NCBI GenBank assembly: GCA_934486875.1
Contig: CAKSPU010000001.1
Location: forward strand, 101,630-165,629
DNA: 64,000 bases
Reading direction: 5' to 3'
Origin: an uncultured Oscillospiraceae bacterium
Lineage (GTDB): Bacteria > Bacillota > Clostridia > Oscillospirales > Ruminococcaceae
Part shown: positions 42,341-51,072 of the stretch, in pieces
How positions within the stretch are numbered: the first letter of the stretch is position 1
How the letters are laid out: the number at the start of each line of letters is the position of its first letter
The notes under the pieces: model-generated
What the model was told of the DNA's origin: nothing
The model's database searches: none
The model's input: only the letters and a program-made list of their open reading frames with translations
Program-made: the position numbers and the translations under genes

Positions 42341-43303
42341 TTGGCTGAAAATACCGTTAAAAAGGAAATTCTGCTCCCTTCGGAGAGAAAAATGTCGAGG
42401 AAGGAAAGACGGCAGTACACTCTTCACGAGATGAAGCGCAATTATATGTGCTACATAATGCTGGCTCCCTTTATGCTCCTTTTCCTTGTGTTCACTATCA
42501 TTCCTGTTGTAATGTCCCTGCCTATGGGCTTCACAGACTTTGATATGGCAAGCCTTCCCAAGTGGGTCGGATTCCAGAATTTCTACACAATGTTCCTTGA
42601 GGACGATGTATTCATCAAGTCCATCAGAACAACACTTATCTTCGCAATTTTCACAGGTCCTCTCAGCTACGCAATGAGCTTCCTGCTCGCTTGGCTCATC
42701 AATGAGCTTCACCCCACGCTGAAGACTTTATTCACACTTATCTTCTATGCACCTTCAATGGCAGGAAATATTTACTTCGTATGGCAGCTCATTTTCTCGG
42801 GCGACCAGTACGGATATCTCAATGCGTTCCTTATGGAGCTGGGCTTCACTTCCAGCGCTATCCAGTGGCTCACAGACGGAAACTACGTTCTTCCCTGCGT
42901 AATCGTAGTTCAGCTGTGGGTATCGATGGGTGCAGGCTTCCTTGCAATGCGTGCCGGCTTCCAGGGCATCGACAAGTCGATGTACGAGGCAGGCGCTATC
43001 GAGGGTATCAAGAACCGCTGGCAGGAGCTTATCTACATCACTATCCCCGCAATGGGTCCTTCCCTTATGTTTGCGGCAGTAATGCAGATAGTATCCGCAT
43101 TCACCGTTGATATCGTCGGACGTATGCTGGCAGGCTTCCCCTCCACAGACTACAAGGTACATACAATTATGACTCACGCCTATGACTACGGCTGGGTACG
43201 ATATGAGATGGGTTATTCGTCCGCCGTATGCTTCGTTTTGTTCGTGGTAATGCTTGTCTGCAACAAGCTTGTAGGCAAACTGCTCGGCAAATATGTTGAC
43301 TGA
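42341..43303 (+). CDS. Sugar ABC transporter permease (first pair, MalF-like)
   Basis: 320 residues, about six membrane helices after a charged N-terminus. The EAA loop that contacts the ATPase is EAGAIEGIKNRWQELIYITI. TTG start with AAGGAGGG upstream. It follows the binding protein gene by 22 bases and pairs with the next gene to form the membrane channel. Confidence 0.9.
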   Translation: MAENTVKKEILLPSERKMSRKERRQYTLHEMKRNYMCYIMLAPFMLLFLVFTIIPVVMSLPMGFTDFDMASLPKWVGFQNFYTMFLEDDVFIKSIRTTLIFAIFTGPLSYAMSFLLAWLINELHPTLKTLFTLIFYAPSMAGNIYFVWQLIFSGDQYGYLNAFLMELGFTSSAIQWLTDGNYVLPCVIVVQLWVSMGAGFLAMRAGFQGIDKSMYEAGAIEGIKNRWQELIYITIPAMGPSLMFAAVMQIVSAFTVDIVGRMLAGFPSTDYKVHTIMTHAYDYGWVRYEMGYSSAVCFVLFVVMLVCNKLVGKLLGKYVD

Positions 43304-43321
43304 TAAAGGGGTGAGCTGAAG

Positions 43322-44299
43322 TTGAAGAAAAACAAAAAGAATCTGAAGCCCTCAGAGCTTGCCGCTCTTCAGGCGGAGGAAAACGCCGCTGCCCTTGAGG
43401 CACTGAGGAAACGGCGTGAGAAAGAGCATAAGAAAATGCTCAGATCAAAGGGCTCAAACAAGAGAGTCGGAAAATCCTGGAAGAACGATATCGGAATTTT
43501 CCTCCTCCTTACCATTATGGGTCTGTTTATGATCTTCCCCATTTATCTGGCAGTCGTAAACTCCATCAAGCCCGTGCAGGAAGTTTTCCTGATGCCTCCT
43601 AAGCTTTATGCTATGGATCCTACACTCAATAACTTCCAGGATCTGTTCAAGATCGCAAACAATTCCTGGGTACCCTTCTCCAGAAACGTATTCAACAGTA
43701 TTATGGTAACGGTAGTAGCTACCGTGTTCCACGTTCTGTTTGCCTCCACAGCGGCATTTGTGCTTTCAAAGTGCAGATTCCCCGGAAATGCGCTTCTCAA
43801 TGAGATCGTTGTAATCGCCCTCCTGTTCAACTCCACCGTACTGTACATCATGCAGTATATGGTAATGGCAACACTGGGTATGATCAACACCTATTCCGCA
43901 CTTATCCTGCCCATTATCGCAACGTCAATGGGTCTCTACCTTATGCGTCAGAGTATGACCACCATTCCCGACGCAATGATCGAGGCAGCAAAGGTTGACG
44001 GCGCAGGTCTCCTGCGTATATGCTGGGGCATCGTAATGCCTAACTGTAAGCCTGCTCTTATGACCATCATCATCTTTGAGTTCCAGACCTCCTGGAACCA
44101 GGCGGGAGGCGGTCTTGTTTACGACGAGGCTCTCAAGACTATCCCTGTCGTAGTTCAGCAGATCGCCGCAGCAGGTATCGCTCGTCAGGGTGCAATTGCG
44201 GCTTCCGCAGTCGTACTGATGATCCCCCCCCTGCTGGTATTCGTTCTGGCACAGAGAAACGTTATGGAAACAATGGCTCACGCAGGTATGAAGGACTGA
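43322..44299 (+). CDS. Carbohydrate ABC transporter permease (first pair, MalG-like)
   Basis: 325 residues. A long Lys/Ala/Glu-rich cytoplasmic N-terminus (about 1-55) precedes six membrane helices; the EAA loop is EAAKVDGAGLLRICWGIVMP. TTG start with AGGGGTGA upstream. It is 18 bases after its partner permease. No ATPase gene follows, so a shared MsmK/MalK-type ATPase from elsewhere must energise it. Confidence 0.9.
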   Translation: MKKNKKNLKPSELAALQAEENAAALEALRKRREKEHKKMLRSKGSNKRVGKSWKNDIGIFLLLTIMGLFMIFPIYLAVVNSIKPVQEVFLMPPKLYAMDPTLNNFQDLFKIANNSWVPFSRNVFNSIMVTVVATVFHVLFASTAAFVLSKCRFPGNALLNEIVVIALLFNSTVLYIMQYMVMATLGMINTYSALILPIIATSMGLYLMRQSMTTIPDAMIEAAKVDGAGLLRICWGIVMPNCKPALMTIIIFEFQTSWNQAGGGLVYDEALKTIPVVVQQIAAAGIARQGAIAASAVVLMIPPLLVFVLAQRNVMETMAHAGMKD

Positions 44300-44336
44300 T
44301 ATCATACTGCGAAAACTTAAAGAAAAGGGTGATGAT

Positions 44337-45932
44337 ATGAAAAGCTTGAAAAAGCTGATCGCTGCAGCAGGCGCTTGTGTAATGCTTGCGTCAACGCTTG
44401 CGGCAAATGTGACCGCTATGGAAAGCTATGACCCTTACAGCTATGACAGATGGGGCGACGCAGTTGCTTCACAGGTTGGATATACCGCAGAGAGCTTTGT
44501 GGACGGACAGTCTATAAAGGGTCTTACCGAGTATGTGTCCTCAATGGACGGATACGAGGCAGGCAAGGCGGACTGGAAGGACAAAATGGGACTTAAAGAG
44601 CCCGCTGACCTTTATCTTGCAGAGGACACAGGACTTCTCTTCAAGGAAAATTCCGAGGCGAACCCCAACTATTATATGTTCATAGCCGACAAGGGCAATG
44701 ACAGAATTATCGTGACAGACCTTGACTTCAATATGGTGAAGTATTTCGACAAATTCACCTACAACGGCGAAGAGCTTACGCTCAAAAAGCCCGAGGGTGT
44801 GTTTGTGGATCAGTACACAGGCTACATTTACGTCTGCGACACGGAAAACAGCCGTGTGCTCAAAACGGACATCGACGGAAACGTTGACTACATCTTCGAG
44901 AAGCCCACTTCCGAGGTGTATTCCCAGGATCTTACCTACAACCCCCGAAAGGTTGCGGTAGATAAGGCAGGAAATGTTTACATTGTCGTAAAGTCCGTTA
45001 CAAAGGGCGCAGTTATGTATGATTTCAACGGCGAATTTCTCGGCTTCTACGGTGCGAACCGAGTTGAGGCTACCGCAGAGATCGTTATGAACGCTTTCTG
45101 GAACACTATCGCTACCGAGGAGCAGAGAGCACGTTCCACAAAGACAACCCCTATCGGCTTCTCAAACTTCGATATCGACGATGACGGCTTCATCTACACC
45201 GTTACAGAGTCCACCGAGGTAAAGACCGATACAGTAAAGAAGCTGAACCCCAGAGGAACAAATATCCTCTCCTCCATCACCGCAAATGAAGTAACATTCG
45301 GTGATATCTCCCCCGCATATTACTCCATTTACACCAAGGAATCCACCCTCACCGATATCGACATCGGACCCAACGGTGAGATGAACATTCTTGATTTCGC
45401 CCACGGAAGAATATTCCAGTACGACAAAATGGCTAACCTGATGTTCGTGCTCGGCGGAACAGGTGAGCAGCTTGGAACCTTCCGAAGCGTTTCCGCTATC
45501 GAGAGCCACGACAATATGCTCTATGTTCTCGATTCCAGAAAGAACAGCATCACGATCTTCAGACGCACCGCTTTCGGTGAGATAGTTACCGAGGCAACAA
45601 ACCTCTACAACGCAGGCTACTATGAAGAATCTGAGGAGCCCTGGAGAAATGTTATCAAGTACGACGGAAATTACCGCCGTGCATACATCGGAATCGGCAA
45701 TGCCCTTCTTAACAATGAGGACTACAAGGAGGCTATGAAGTACTTCAGGATCTCCATCAGCCGTGCCCGTTACAACAAGGCATATGAGGGCTACAGAGAC
45801 CAGATACTTCAGAAATGGTTCACTCCCGCAATAATCATCATTCTCGTGATCGTTGTTGCTTGGAAAGTGATAAAGAAGCTTAACCAAAAGGGAATAATCA
45901 CATTCCCTTGGCAGAGAAGGAGAGGTGCGTAA
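44337..45932 (+). CDS. Membrane-anchored NHL-repeat propeller protein
   Basis: 531 residues. A signal peptide (about 1-27) is followed by an NHL-type beta-propeller (about 115-430): PEGVFVDQYTGYIYVCDTEN, NPRKVAVDKAGNVYIVVK and MNILDFAHGRIFQYDK are typical blades. Then come TPR-like helices (about 440-495: YYEESEEPWRNVIKYD, RRAYIGIGNALLNNEDY), one membrane helix (about 500-520) and a basic cytoplasmic tail ending QRRRGA. It lies inside the transporter operon, 37 bases after a permease and 3 bases before the Yip1 gene. It could be an extracellular scaffold or glycan-handling accessory of the transporter; no enzyme motif is evident. Confidence 0.82.
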   Translation: MKSLKKLIAAAGACVMLASTLAANVTAMESYDPYSYDRWGDAVASQVGYTAESFVDGQSIKGLTEYVSSMDGYEAGKADWKDKMGLKEPADLYLAEDTGLLFKENSEANPNYYMFIADKGNDRIIVTDLDFNMVKYFDKFTYNGEELTLKKPEGVFVDQYTGYIYVCDTENSRVLKTDIDGNVDYIFEKPTSEVYSQDLTYNPRKVAVDKAGNVYIVVKSVTKGAVMYDFNGEFLGFYGANRVEATAEIVMNAFWNTIATEEQRARSTKTTPIGFSNFDIDDDGFIYTVTESTEVKTDTVKKLNPRGTNILSSITANEVTFGDISPAYYSIYTKESTLTDIDIGPNGEMNILDFAHGRIFQYDKMANLMFVLGGTGEQLGTFRSVSAIESHDNMLYVLDSRKNSITIFRRTAFGEIVTEATNLYNAGYYEESEEPWRNVIKYDGNYRRAYIGIGNALLNNEDYKEAMKYFRISISRARYNKAYEGYRDQILQKWFTPAIIIILVIVVAWKVIKKLNQKGIITFPWQRRRGA

Positions 45933-45935
45933 GTA

Positions 45936-46565
45936 ATGTTGGATCTCACTCAGGGACAGTTTGTCAAGCACACTGTTATGCACCCCTTTGAGGGCTTCGA
46001 GGATCTCAGGTGGAAAAAAGCAGGTTCAATGAAATATGCGATCATCATCGTTTGCCTCCTTTTCATTGAATCACTGGCGTACAGCAGAATGTACGGCTTC
46101 CAGTATTACACAAGCTATGATAAGATTTTCAACATTGTTCCTTATATATTCCAGAGCTTCGGTCTGTTCCTGCTCTATGTAGTATGCAACTGGGCAATGT
46201 GTACTCTGTTCGACGGCGAAGGCTCTATGAAAAACATTTTCATAGTCACGGCGTATTCGCTTATACCGTACATATGCGGAAAGCTGATAGGAACGGTTCT
46301 TTCCCACTTCCTTATCAGAGACGAGTACATTTTCATTCAGTGCTTTGAAGTAATAGGAACGGCGTGGACAGTGGTGCTGTTCATCTCAGCGATGAAAGCA
46401 GTCCATCAGTTCTCGTTCGGCAAGACTTTGGCGCTGATACTGCTCACAGTGGTGGCAATGGTACTGGTAGTTTTCCTGTTGGTTCTTCTCCTTACGCTTT
46501 TCCAGCAGGTCATCATATTCGTATTTACTATCTATACTGAGCTTTCCTACAGACTGAGAGTTTAA
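45936..46565 (+). CDS. Yip1 family membrane protein
   Basis: 209 residues with about five membrane helices, preceded by the short soluble start GQFVKHTVMHPFEGFEDLRW that marks bacterial Yip1-domain proteins. The GGAGAGG before the ATG lies in the end of the NHL gene, so the pair is coupled. Bacterial Yip1 proteins have no fixed role; its presence with NHL and DUF5696 genes inside a sugar-transport operon suggests it works with that system in the membrane. Confidence 0.85.
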   Translation: MLDLTQGQFVKHTVMHPFEGFEDLRWKKAGSMKYAIIIVCLLFIESLAYSRMYGFQYYTSYDKIFNIVPYIFQSFGLFLLYVVCNWAMCTLFDGEGSMKNIFIVTAYSLIPYICGKLIGTVLSHFLIRDEYIFIQCFEVIGTAWTVVLFISAMKAVHQFSFGKTLALILLTVVAMVLVVFLLVLLLTLFQQVIIFVFTIYTELSYRLRV

Positions 46566-46593
46566 ATTTCAAAAAGGAAAAGTGGTGAAAACA

Positions 46594-48894
46594 ATGCATT
46601 CAAAGCTTAAAAGATCTCTTGCGTTCCTGCTTTGCTTCTCAATGATAATGACAACAGGCGCAGCAAGCGTGTTCGGTGATGACGCTCCCGCAGATGAGTC
46701 GGCAGCTGCCGATGATGCGGCAGCAGAGGACTCCGCCGATGAGGAAGAGGAGGACGCTCCCCGGACCGAGGACGAAGCATTCGAGCTTATGGAGGAAGTT
46801 GATTCCAACGAAAACCTTAAGCTCTATATGAACACAAAAGAGAATACAATAATGCTGGAGGATCTTAAAACAGGAGAAAAATGGTGGTCAAACCCCGTTG
46901 ATCTCCAGACCTCCAACGCAAAGAAGGGTCAGAAGGACGAGCTTGCTTCGGGTATGACACTTACATATGCGTCACCCGCAGATCGTGCAACGACCATTCT
47001 TACCAGCAAGGGCAAGGGCAAGACCAAGATGAAGAAGTCGGGAAAGACTATAGAGATAACCTATACATATTCCGAACCCGGCATCACAGTGCCCGTAACT
47101 ATTTCCCTTGAAAAGGATTATATGAAGCTGTATGTTGATACATCAGCTATCGTTGAGGACAATCCCTCCACCGTAAGCGGAAAGCTTACAAGTGACCTTG
47201 CATTTATGACAACCTTCGGTGCAGCGGGACTTGAGGACGAGGGCTACTTCGTTATCCCCGACGGCAGCGGTGCGATCATAAACTTCAACAACGGAAAAAC
47301 AGGTCTCAAGACCTATTCCGGAAAGGTCTACGGCAGAGACATCACCGCCGTAAAGAACCAGAAGCAGGCAACAACTCAGAAAGTGAACCTGCCTATGTAC
47401 GGCATTGTTAAGGGAAACAGCGCAATGATGGTGGTTGCGGATAAGGGCGATACCTGCGCAACTATCAACAGCTACGTTTCCAATCAGAACAACACCGACT
47501 ACAATTCCACTTACTTCGATTTTGAAGTAAGAACTCAGGACGAGTACCTTATGGGCGGCGAGTCAAGCCCCTTAAAGGTATTTGAAAAGAGAGGAATACT
47601 TATCCCCGAGATCGAGCTTCGCTACTATCCTGTTTCAAACAGCGACCGGAGCGAGGTGGATTACACCGACATCGCCGACAGATACAGAGAGTATCTTGTA
47701 AGCGAAAAGGGTGTTGAGGACAAGGAGCTTACCGATACCAATTCCCTTTACCTTGACATCTACGGCGGAACCCTTAAAAAGGAATCCATCGCAGGTCTCC
47801 CCGTAACGGTAAAGCAGTCCGTTACGACCTTTGCAACAACAAAGTACATTCTCGAGTGCCTTAACAATGAAGGCGTTGATGATATGGTCGTTGCATACAA
47901 TAACTACAACAACGACAATATCGGTGAGAAAATTGCCGATTCCTTCTCTCCCGCCTCAAAGCTTGGCGGCAAGAGCAAGTACAATGACCTGAGCGCATAT
48001 GCCGCTGCCAACAACATCAAGCTTTTCCCCGTTGTTGACAACCAGCAGTTCAAAACAGGAAACGGCTACTGGAATATGACAAATACCGCTATCCGAGTAT
48101 CAAATGCATATGCTCAGATACCCGTGTTCGACCTTGCCCACGGCATCGAGAACAAGTATTACAAGTCACTTTCCCTCTTCACCCCCGCTTCCTACAACAA
48201 GGCATTTGACAAGCTCATCAAGAGCTACAACAAGAGCAATGTTACCAACTTCTCCTTCGGAAGCCTCGCAAACACCATTTACGGTGATTACGGCAAAAAG
48301 GCTATCTCCCGTGAGAATGCAAAGGGTATCGTTCAGGGCATCTACAGCAGCGCAAAGCAGACAGGCTCCGTTCTTTCGGATAACCCCGCAGCTTACGTCC
48401 TGCCCTACACCGACTACATCACAAACGTTCCCCTCTGCTCCAGCAAGTTCGACGTTTTTGATGCGGATATCCCCCTCTATCAGATGGTGCTCCACGGCGT
48501 AACACCTTACTCCTGCACAGCGGTAAACGGCGATGCGGATCTTGATATCGCTTCCCTCACCGCTATCGCATCGGGCAGCAACATCGGCTTCGACTTTGTG
48601 GGAATCGAGGCAAGCGACCTTAAGGACACCAAGCTTGACAAGTATTACTACGGCTACTACGCAAACTGGGTAAATGAAGCCGCAGGACTTTACAAGCTGG
48701 CTGATGAGGTGCTCACTCCCGCAGCGGATTCCACAATTGCCTCCTACACAGTTTCGGAGGACGGCAGCGAGATAACAACAGTTTACGATAACGGCTACAA
48801 GACCGTTGTAAACCTTGACGACCGCACCGTTACAGCTGACGGCAAGACCCTGAAGCTTACCGACTATATCGGAGAGGAGGTAATCGGAGAATGA
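46594..48894 (+). CDS. Secreted DUF5696-domain protein
   Basis: About 766 residues. A signal peptide (about 1-28, LLCFSMIMTTGAASVFG) is followed by an acidic Ala/Asp/Glu linker (about 29-60) and a DUF5696-like region. The middle part (about 385-680) has alternating strand-helix segments such as LYLDIYGGTLKKE, GVDDMVVAYNNY and NIKLFPVVDNQQF, which read like a TIM-barrel glycosidase, but I cannot assign catalytic residues. GTG codons at 46582 and 46585 are alternative starts. Its stop overlaps the next permease gene (ATGA). It may be an extracellular glycan-binding or glycan-cleaving part of the transport system. Confidence 0.78.
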   Translation: MHSKLKRSLAFLLCFSMIMTTGAASVFGDDAPADESAAADDAAAEDSADEEEEDAPRTEDEAFELMEEVDSNENLKLYMNTKENTIMLEDLKTGEKWWSNPVDLQTSNAKKGQKDELASGMTLTYASPADRATTILTSKGKGKTKMKKSGKTIEITYTYSEPGITVPVTISLEKDYMKLYVDTSAIVEDNPSTVSGKLTSDLAFMTTFGAAGLEDEGYFVIPDGSGAIINFNNGKTGLKTYSGKVYGRDITAVKNQKQATTQKVNLPMYGIVKGNSAMMVVADKGDTCATINSYVSNQNNTDYNSTYFDFEVRTQDEYLMGGESSPLKVFEKRGILIPEIELRYYPVSNSDRSEVDYTDIADRYREYLVSEKGVEDKELTDTNSLYLDIYGGTLKKESIAGLPVTVKQSVTTFATTKYILECLNNEGVDDMVVAYNNYNNDNIGEKIADSFSPASKLGGKSKYNDLSAYAAANNIKLFPVVDNQQFKTGNGYWNMTNTAIRVSNAYAQIPVFDLAHGIENKYYKSLSLFTPASYNKAFDKLIKSYNKSNVTNFSFGSLANTIYGDYGKKAISRENAKGIVQGIYSSAKQTGSVLSDNPAAYVLPYTDYITNVPLCSSKFDVFDADIPLYQMVLHGVTPYSCTAVNGDADLDIASLTAIASGSNIGFDFVGIEASDLKDTKLDKYYYGYYANWVNEAAGLYKLADEVLTPAADSTIASYTVSEDGSEITTVYDNGYKTVVNLDDRTVTADGKTLKLTDYIGEEVIGE

Positions 48895-49787
48895 AACTGA
48901 ATATGTCCTACGAAAAGAAAAAAGGACTTTACGGCTACGGATTTATCGCTCTGTGGTTCATCGGTTCGCTGATGTTCTTCATCATTCCCGTTATCAAGTC
49001 TTTCATCTATTCGTTCTATGATGTAAAGCCCGACGTTGGTGCTCTTGTAATGAGCCCTCTCGGTCTTGACAACTACAAGAGAGCCTTTATGGTCGACCCT
49101 GACTTCCGTCAGAACCTGGTCACCGTGCTGGGAGATACTCTCTGGCAGACACCTATCATCATCATCTTCTCCCTCTTCGTTGCGATCATCATTAACCAGA
49201 AGTTCAGAGGCCGTACCTTTGCAAGAGCGGTATTCTTCCTTCCCGTTATCATCGCAACAGGCCCTGTTTATGCGATAATCACCAACAACCTCGACACCAG
49301 CGGAACAGCAGATGCAGACCAGTTCTCCACAATGTTCTCCGCAGATATGGTCGATGAGCTTCTTGAATTTGTGGGAATCTACGGATTTAACGACAAGCTC
49401 ACCGAAATGCTCTCCACAATGACATCTGATATCCTGAACCTCGTATGGAAATGCGGTATCCAGATAATCATCTTCCTTTCAGCCCTCCAGGGAATCCCCA
49501 CATCGGCTAAGGAAGCGGCAGCTATCGAGGGTGCTACCTCGTGGGAATTTTTCTGGAAGATCACTCTTCCCTATGTTTCCCCTATGATCCTTGTAAACCT
49601 CGTTTACACCATCATCGACACATTCACAGATCCCACCAACGTTGTTATGGAGCAGGTGCTCTCAGTTCAGGACGACTGGAAATACGGCTTCTCGGCGGCA
49701 ATGGCGTGGAGCTACTTCGCAATAGTTCTTGTGGCGGTAGGAATCATCTTCGCTATTATGAACAAGATCGTTTACTACGATGATTAA
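48891..49787 (+). CDS. Sugar ABC transporter permease (second pair, MalF-like)
   Basis: 298 residues, about six membrane helices, EAA loop EAAAIEGATSWEFFWKITLP. It begins within the DUF5696 stop codon. A loop after the third helix (about 118-165, rich in Asp, Met and Ser) is unlike the first-pair permease. With the next gene it forms a second complete channel in the same operon. Confidence 0.9.
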   Translation: MKLNMSYEKKKGLYGYGFIALWFIGSLMFFIIPVIKSFIYSFYDVKPDVGALVMSPLGLDNYKRAFMVDPDFRQNLVTVLGDTLWQTPIIIIFSLFVAIIINQKFRGRTFARAVFFLPVIIATGPVYAIITNNLDTSGTADADQFSTMFSADMVDELLEFVGIYGFNDKLTEMLSTMTSDILNLVWKCGIQIIIFLSALQGIPTSAKEAAAIEGATSWEFFWKITLPYVSPMILVNLVYTIIDTFTDPTNVVMEQVLSVQDDWKYGFSAAMAWSYFAIVLVAVGIIFAIMNKIVYYDD

Positions 49788-49805
49788 TTTAAGGAGTTGG
49801 AAAAA

Positions 49806-50891
49806 ATGGCAGAAAATACAGTAAAAGCAGCAGCTTCCGACTTCCTTAAAAAGGTCAAGCCGGAAAAGCCCCCCAAGGAGGTAAAGAGATCCCGCAAGGA
49901 AGAGCGTGAGCGCTTCAAAAAGCGTCTTGCAACCCTTACCCCCGCCGAGCAGAAATACCTCAAGAGAAAAAGAGTCTTTGATACCGTATGGCCCGTATGC
50001 CGTGGACTTCTGGTATTCGGTCTCTGCTTCGTAATCATCTACCCCCTTATCTATATGATAACAGCGGCGTTCCGTCCCCGTTCTGAGATGAACGACCCCA
50101 CTATCATCTGGATATCAAGGTCATTCACCCTTTCAAACATCAAGGACGTTATCCGAGTAATGGACTTCTGGCACACTCTCGGCAACACCCTGTTCATCAA
50201 CATCGGCTGCTCGATAGTACAGGTCATCACCTGTGCGATCACAGGCTACGGTTTCGGACGATTTAACTTCAAGGGCAAGAACATTCTCTTCGGCGTGGTC
50301 ATTCTTATGATCCTTATGCCCGCTCAGATCATTCTTATCCCTCAGTATATGTTCTTCCGTTACTTCAATCCCCTGGGCATCTGGCACGCTATCACAGGCA
50401 ACTACATCAACCTTATTGATAACGCCCTGACAATGTATATGCCCGCACTTATGGCAAACGGACTCCGTGCAGGTCTGTTCATCTTCCTCTTCCGCCAGTC
50501 CTTCAGAGGACTTCCCAAGGAGCTCGAGGACGCTGCATATCTGGACGGCTGCTCACCTCTCGGCACATTCATCAAGGTTATGATCCCCAACGCAGGCTCA
50601 ACCTTCCTCACCGTATTCCTGCTCTCAGTTGTATGGTACTGGAACGATTACTACATCTCCACATCGTTCTTCACAAACAACAGCACCATCGCTCTTCAGC
50701 TGAAAAACCTGAACGCTTCCCTTACACGAGTACTCTTCAACAACGGTACAGTCAAGGTAAACGCAAGAGAGCTTATCGTATGGATGGAATCGGGCTGTCT
50801 GCTCTCCATCACCCCTATCCTTGTAATGTACATCTTCCTTCAGAAGAACTTTACCGAGGGTATCGCCCGTTCGGGTCTTACAGGTATGTAA
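49806..50891 (+). CDS. Carbohydrate ABC transporter permease (second pair, MalG-like)
   Basis: 361 residues. A long charged cytoplasmic N-terminus (about 1-65) precedes six membrane helices; the EAA loop is DAAYLDGCSPLGTFIKVMIP. The ATG at 49806 has AAGGAG 9 bases upstream. It is the last gene of the transport operon; hairpins follow it. Confidence 0.9.
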   Translation: MAENTVKAAASDFLKKVKPEKPPKEVKRSRKEERERFKKRLATLTPAEQKYLKRKRVFDTVWPVCRGLLVFGLCFVIIYPLIYMITAAFRPRSEMNDPTIIWISRSFTLSNIKDVIRVMDFWHTLGNTLFINIGCSIVQVITCAITGYGFGRFNFKGKNILFGVVILMILMPAQIILIPQYMFFRYFNPLGIWHAITGNYINLIDNALTMYMPALMANGLRAGLFIFLFRQSFRGLPKELEDAAYLDGCSPLGTFIKVMIPNAGSTFLTVFLLSVVWYWNDYYISTSFFTNNSTIALQLKNLNASLTRVLFNNGTVKVNARELIVWMESGCLLSITPILVMYIFLQKNFTEGIARSGLTGM

Positions 50892-50933
50892 TATTTCCCG
50901 ATCAGAAAACGGCGTGACAATTTGCTTCAAGAT

Positions 50934-50962
50934 ATCCTGCGGCGGTATTACTGCCGCAGGAT
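50934..50962 (+). terminator. Stem-loop after the transport operon
   Basis: A 10-bp GC-rich stem ATCCTGCGGC and complement with a 9-base loop. It has no T run, so it may protect the 3' end or slow RNA polymerase rather than terminate alone. Confidence 0.5.
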
Positions 50963-50970
50963 CAAAATAA

Positions 50971-51044
50971 GTGAATAACGAAAAAGTGCCGATTTGACCG
51001 TATAGAAATTTATGCGATTAAACCGGCAGTTTTTTTCTATTCAC
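50971..51044 (+). terminator. Long imperfect hairpin before the GH95 gene
   Basis: GTGAATA, AAAAA, TGCCG and ATTT (50971-50994) pair in order with AAA, CGGCA, TTTTT and TATTCAC (51020-51044). The T tract lies inside the 3' arm. It may terminate the transport operon or attenuate read-through into GH95. Confidence 0.5.
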
Positions 51045-51072
51045 GGAAAAATCCCGAAAGGAACTGATATAA

